Shown one piece after another: positions 14,324 to 15,249 of a stretch of DNA of 15,249 bases. The DNA is from Deltaproteobacteria bacterium (GTDB taxonomy: Bacteria > Desulfobacterota > Binatia > Bin18), in contig JACQEL010000139.1 of assembly GCA_016200595.1 (NCBI GenBank), forward strand, positions 1 through 15,249, in the 5' to 3' direction. A program made the position numbers and the translations under genes. The first letter of the stretch is position 1, and each line of letters begins with the position of its first letter. The notes below the pieces were generated by a model. The model saw only the letters and a list, made by a program, of their open reading frames with translations, ran no database searches and was not told where the DNA came from.

Positions 14324-14396
14324 GTAGGCCGGAATAAGCGAAGCGTTTCCGGCTCTCTGAGCGCCGGGAACGGCCTGCGGCCTTATCCCGGCCTAC
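14324..14396. repeat. REP/BIME-like palindromic repeat pair
   Basis: Two palindromic units face each other: 14324-14353 (begins GTAGGCCGGAATAAGCG, ends TTTCCGGC) and 14363-14396 (begins GCCGGGAACGG, ends CTTATCCCGGCCTAC). The outer ends GTAGGCCGG and CCGGCCTAC are perfect 9-bp inverted repeats. The wording closely follows the enterobacterial REP consensus ending in CTTATCMGGCCTAC. Such elements sit between genes, affect mRNA stability and are spread by RAYT transposases; none is in this window. It lies between the amidohydrolase stop and the HesB-like gene. Confidence 0.75.
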
Positions 14397-14448
14397 TGCG
14401 CTGGCTCATTTCTATCCATCATGAGAACTGCTGTTCTGTGAGTGTCTT

Positions 14449-15249
14449 CTATCTGGCCGCGCCGTTGCGCAGGAGTTGACCCGGGGTAGCACCGGTGCAG
14501 TTACCATCCTGGAACGTCTCGACCCCGTTGACGAGGATGTGTTTGTAGCCCTCCGCCTTTTGCACCCGCCGCCATTCATTAGCCGGCAGGTCGTAGAGGA
14601 TCTCACTGGGCAGGGCGTGCACGGTGTTGGGATCATAGACCACGATGTCCGCGGCCATCCCCTCCCGCAGGGTGCCACGATCCCTGAAGCCTGCGGCCCA
14701 CGCCATCAAACCGCTCAGCCGGAAATGGGCCTCTTCGAGGGTCAGCACGCCGGTCTCGCGCACCAGCCAGGACAGCACTTCGGTCGGATAGATAGCCGGG
14801 GTGATGAACTTCACATGGGCGCCGCCATCGGAGACGCCGGGCATGATGTAGGGGGAGTTCATCAGGTCCTTGAAGCCCGCCACGTTGGCGTTCTCCACTG
14901 GACCCGCCCATTCTGTGCGTAGCTCGTCGGCCACCGAGAGATCGAGCATGGCGTCGATGACATGCTTGCTCTCTTTCTCGGCAATCTGCGCGACCGACAA
15001 TCCCTCATATTTCAGCTTGAGGTCGCGATTGTGCACTTTGCGGGCGATGAACTTATGAAATTCCCCAAAGACAATGTTCAAGGTCTCCATGCCGCCCGCA
15101 TCGTAGTCAGCCCGCATCTCCGCGCGCAACTCGGGCCGCGACATTTTGGCTTTGCGTTCTTCAGTAGTGCCGAGCGTGGCATCCTTCCAGGCCGGAATGC
15201 TGTCGAACAGGTTCCAGTCTTCCAGCGTCATGCGTACCGGCGCGCGGGC
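14449..15249 (-). CDS. Amidohydrolase-family protein, D-aminoacylase (N-acyl-D-amino-acid deacylase) type, C-terminal part
   Basis: The frame runs to the right edge, so the 5' part with the metal-binding HxH is outside the window; 266 residues are seen. An internal ATG at 15231 is not the start, because the frame stays open with family-like residues before it (RAPVRMTLEDWN). Visible marks are SIPAWK, GVSDGGAHV with the catalytic metal-binding Asp of amidohydrolases, LVRETGVLTLEEAHFRLSG, and the end-domain phrase RGTLREGMAADIVVYDPNTV. These fit the amidohydro_3 / D-aminoacylase family, which hydrolyses N-acyl-D-amino acids or related amides in the cytosol. The true substrate is uncertain, as many members are misnamed. 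It ends at TAG 14449-14451, with the REP-like repeat just downstream. Confidence 0.87.
   Translation of the reverse strand, partial: ARAPVRMTLEDWNLFDSIPAWKDATLGTTEERKAKMSRPELRAEMRADYDAGGMETLNIVFGEFHKFIARKVHNRDLKLKYEGLSVAQIAEKESKHVIDAMLDLSVADELRTEWAGPVENANVAGFKDLMNSPYIMPGVSDGGAHVKFITPAIYPTEVLSWLVRETGVLTLEEAHFRLSGLMAWAAGFRDRGTLREGMAADIVVYDPNTVHALPSEILYDLPANEWRRVQKAEGYKHILVNGVETFQDGNCTGATPGQLLRNGAAR

Overview
The window looks like a stretch of chromosome from an uncultured Gram-negative-type bacterium of moderately high GC. The evidence is an EmrA/EmrB-type efflux pair, which normally spans a two-membrane envelope, plus gene families typical of soil or sponge-associated metagenomic lineages: VOC dioxygenases, a giant cyclase/AAA/TPR regulator and a D-aminoacylase-type amidohydrolase. 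A placement near groups such as Tectomicrobia or Binatota is only an impression. No rRNA, tRNA, CRISPR array, transposase or phage gene is visible.

Left part (1-7007), + strand: an edge-truncated VOC-family gene broken by one in-frame amber codon; an intact VOC protein; a 117-bp multi-hairpin element with perfect 11-bp terminal inverted repeats; a strong intrinsic terminator ending 14 nt before the next start; and a 1161-residue class III nucleotide cyclase with AAA ATPase and TPR-like domains. That gene carries five short repeat tracts in frame, including nine consecutive heptamers (63 nt), and its first and last heptamer families are inverted copies of each other. Then come a DUF433 antitoxin-like gene, a remnant of its expected PIN-like toxin partner, a TcuA-like FAD dehydrogenase, a terminator and a 61-residue acidic protein.

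Middle part (7008-10721), + strand: a 570-bp gap without a convincing gene; a short alpha-glucan phosphorylase (GT35); two adjacent hairpins; a second gap; and a cytidylate-kinase-like protein fused to a BON domain.

Right part (10752-15249), - strand: an apparent operon, read right to left, of a HesB/IscA-like protein with an unusual cysteine-rich tail, an EmrA-like adaptor and an EmrB-like DHA2 transporter. An 8-bp perfect inverted repeat precedes it. Upstream of that is a REP/BIME-like palindromic repeat and the 3' part of a D-aminoacylase-family gene running off the right edge.

Functionally this is a mixed accessory region: aromatic or small-molecule oxidation (VOC, FAD dehydrogenase), glycogen breakdown, drug export and a large signalling protein. 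No complete new multi-gene system can be proven from sequence alone. The most unusual signals are the frame-preserving heptamer tracts inside the cyclase gene, the IscA variant with a replaced ligand cysteine and new C-terminal cysteines, the antitoxin whose toxin has been cut away, and the structured repeats between genes.
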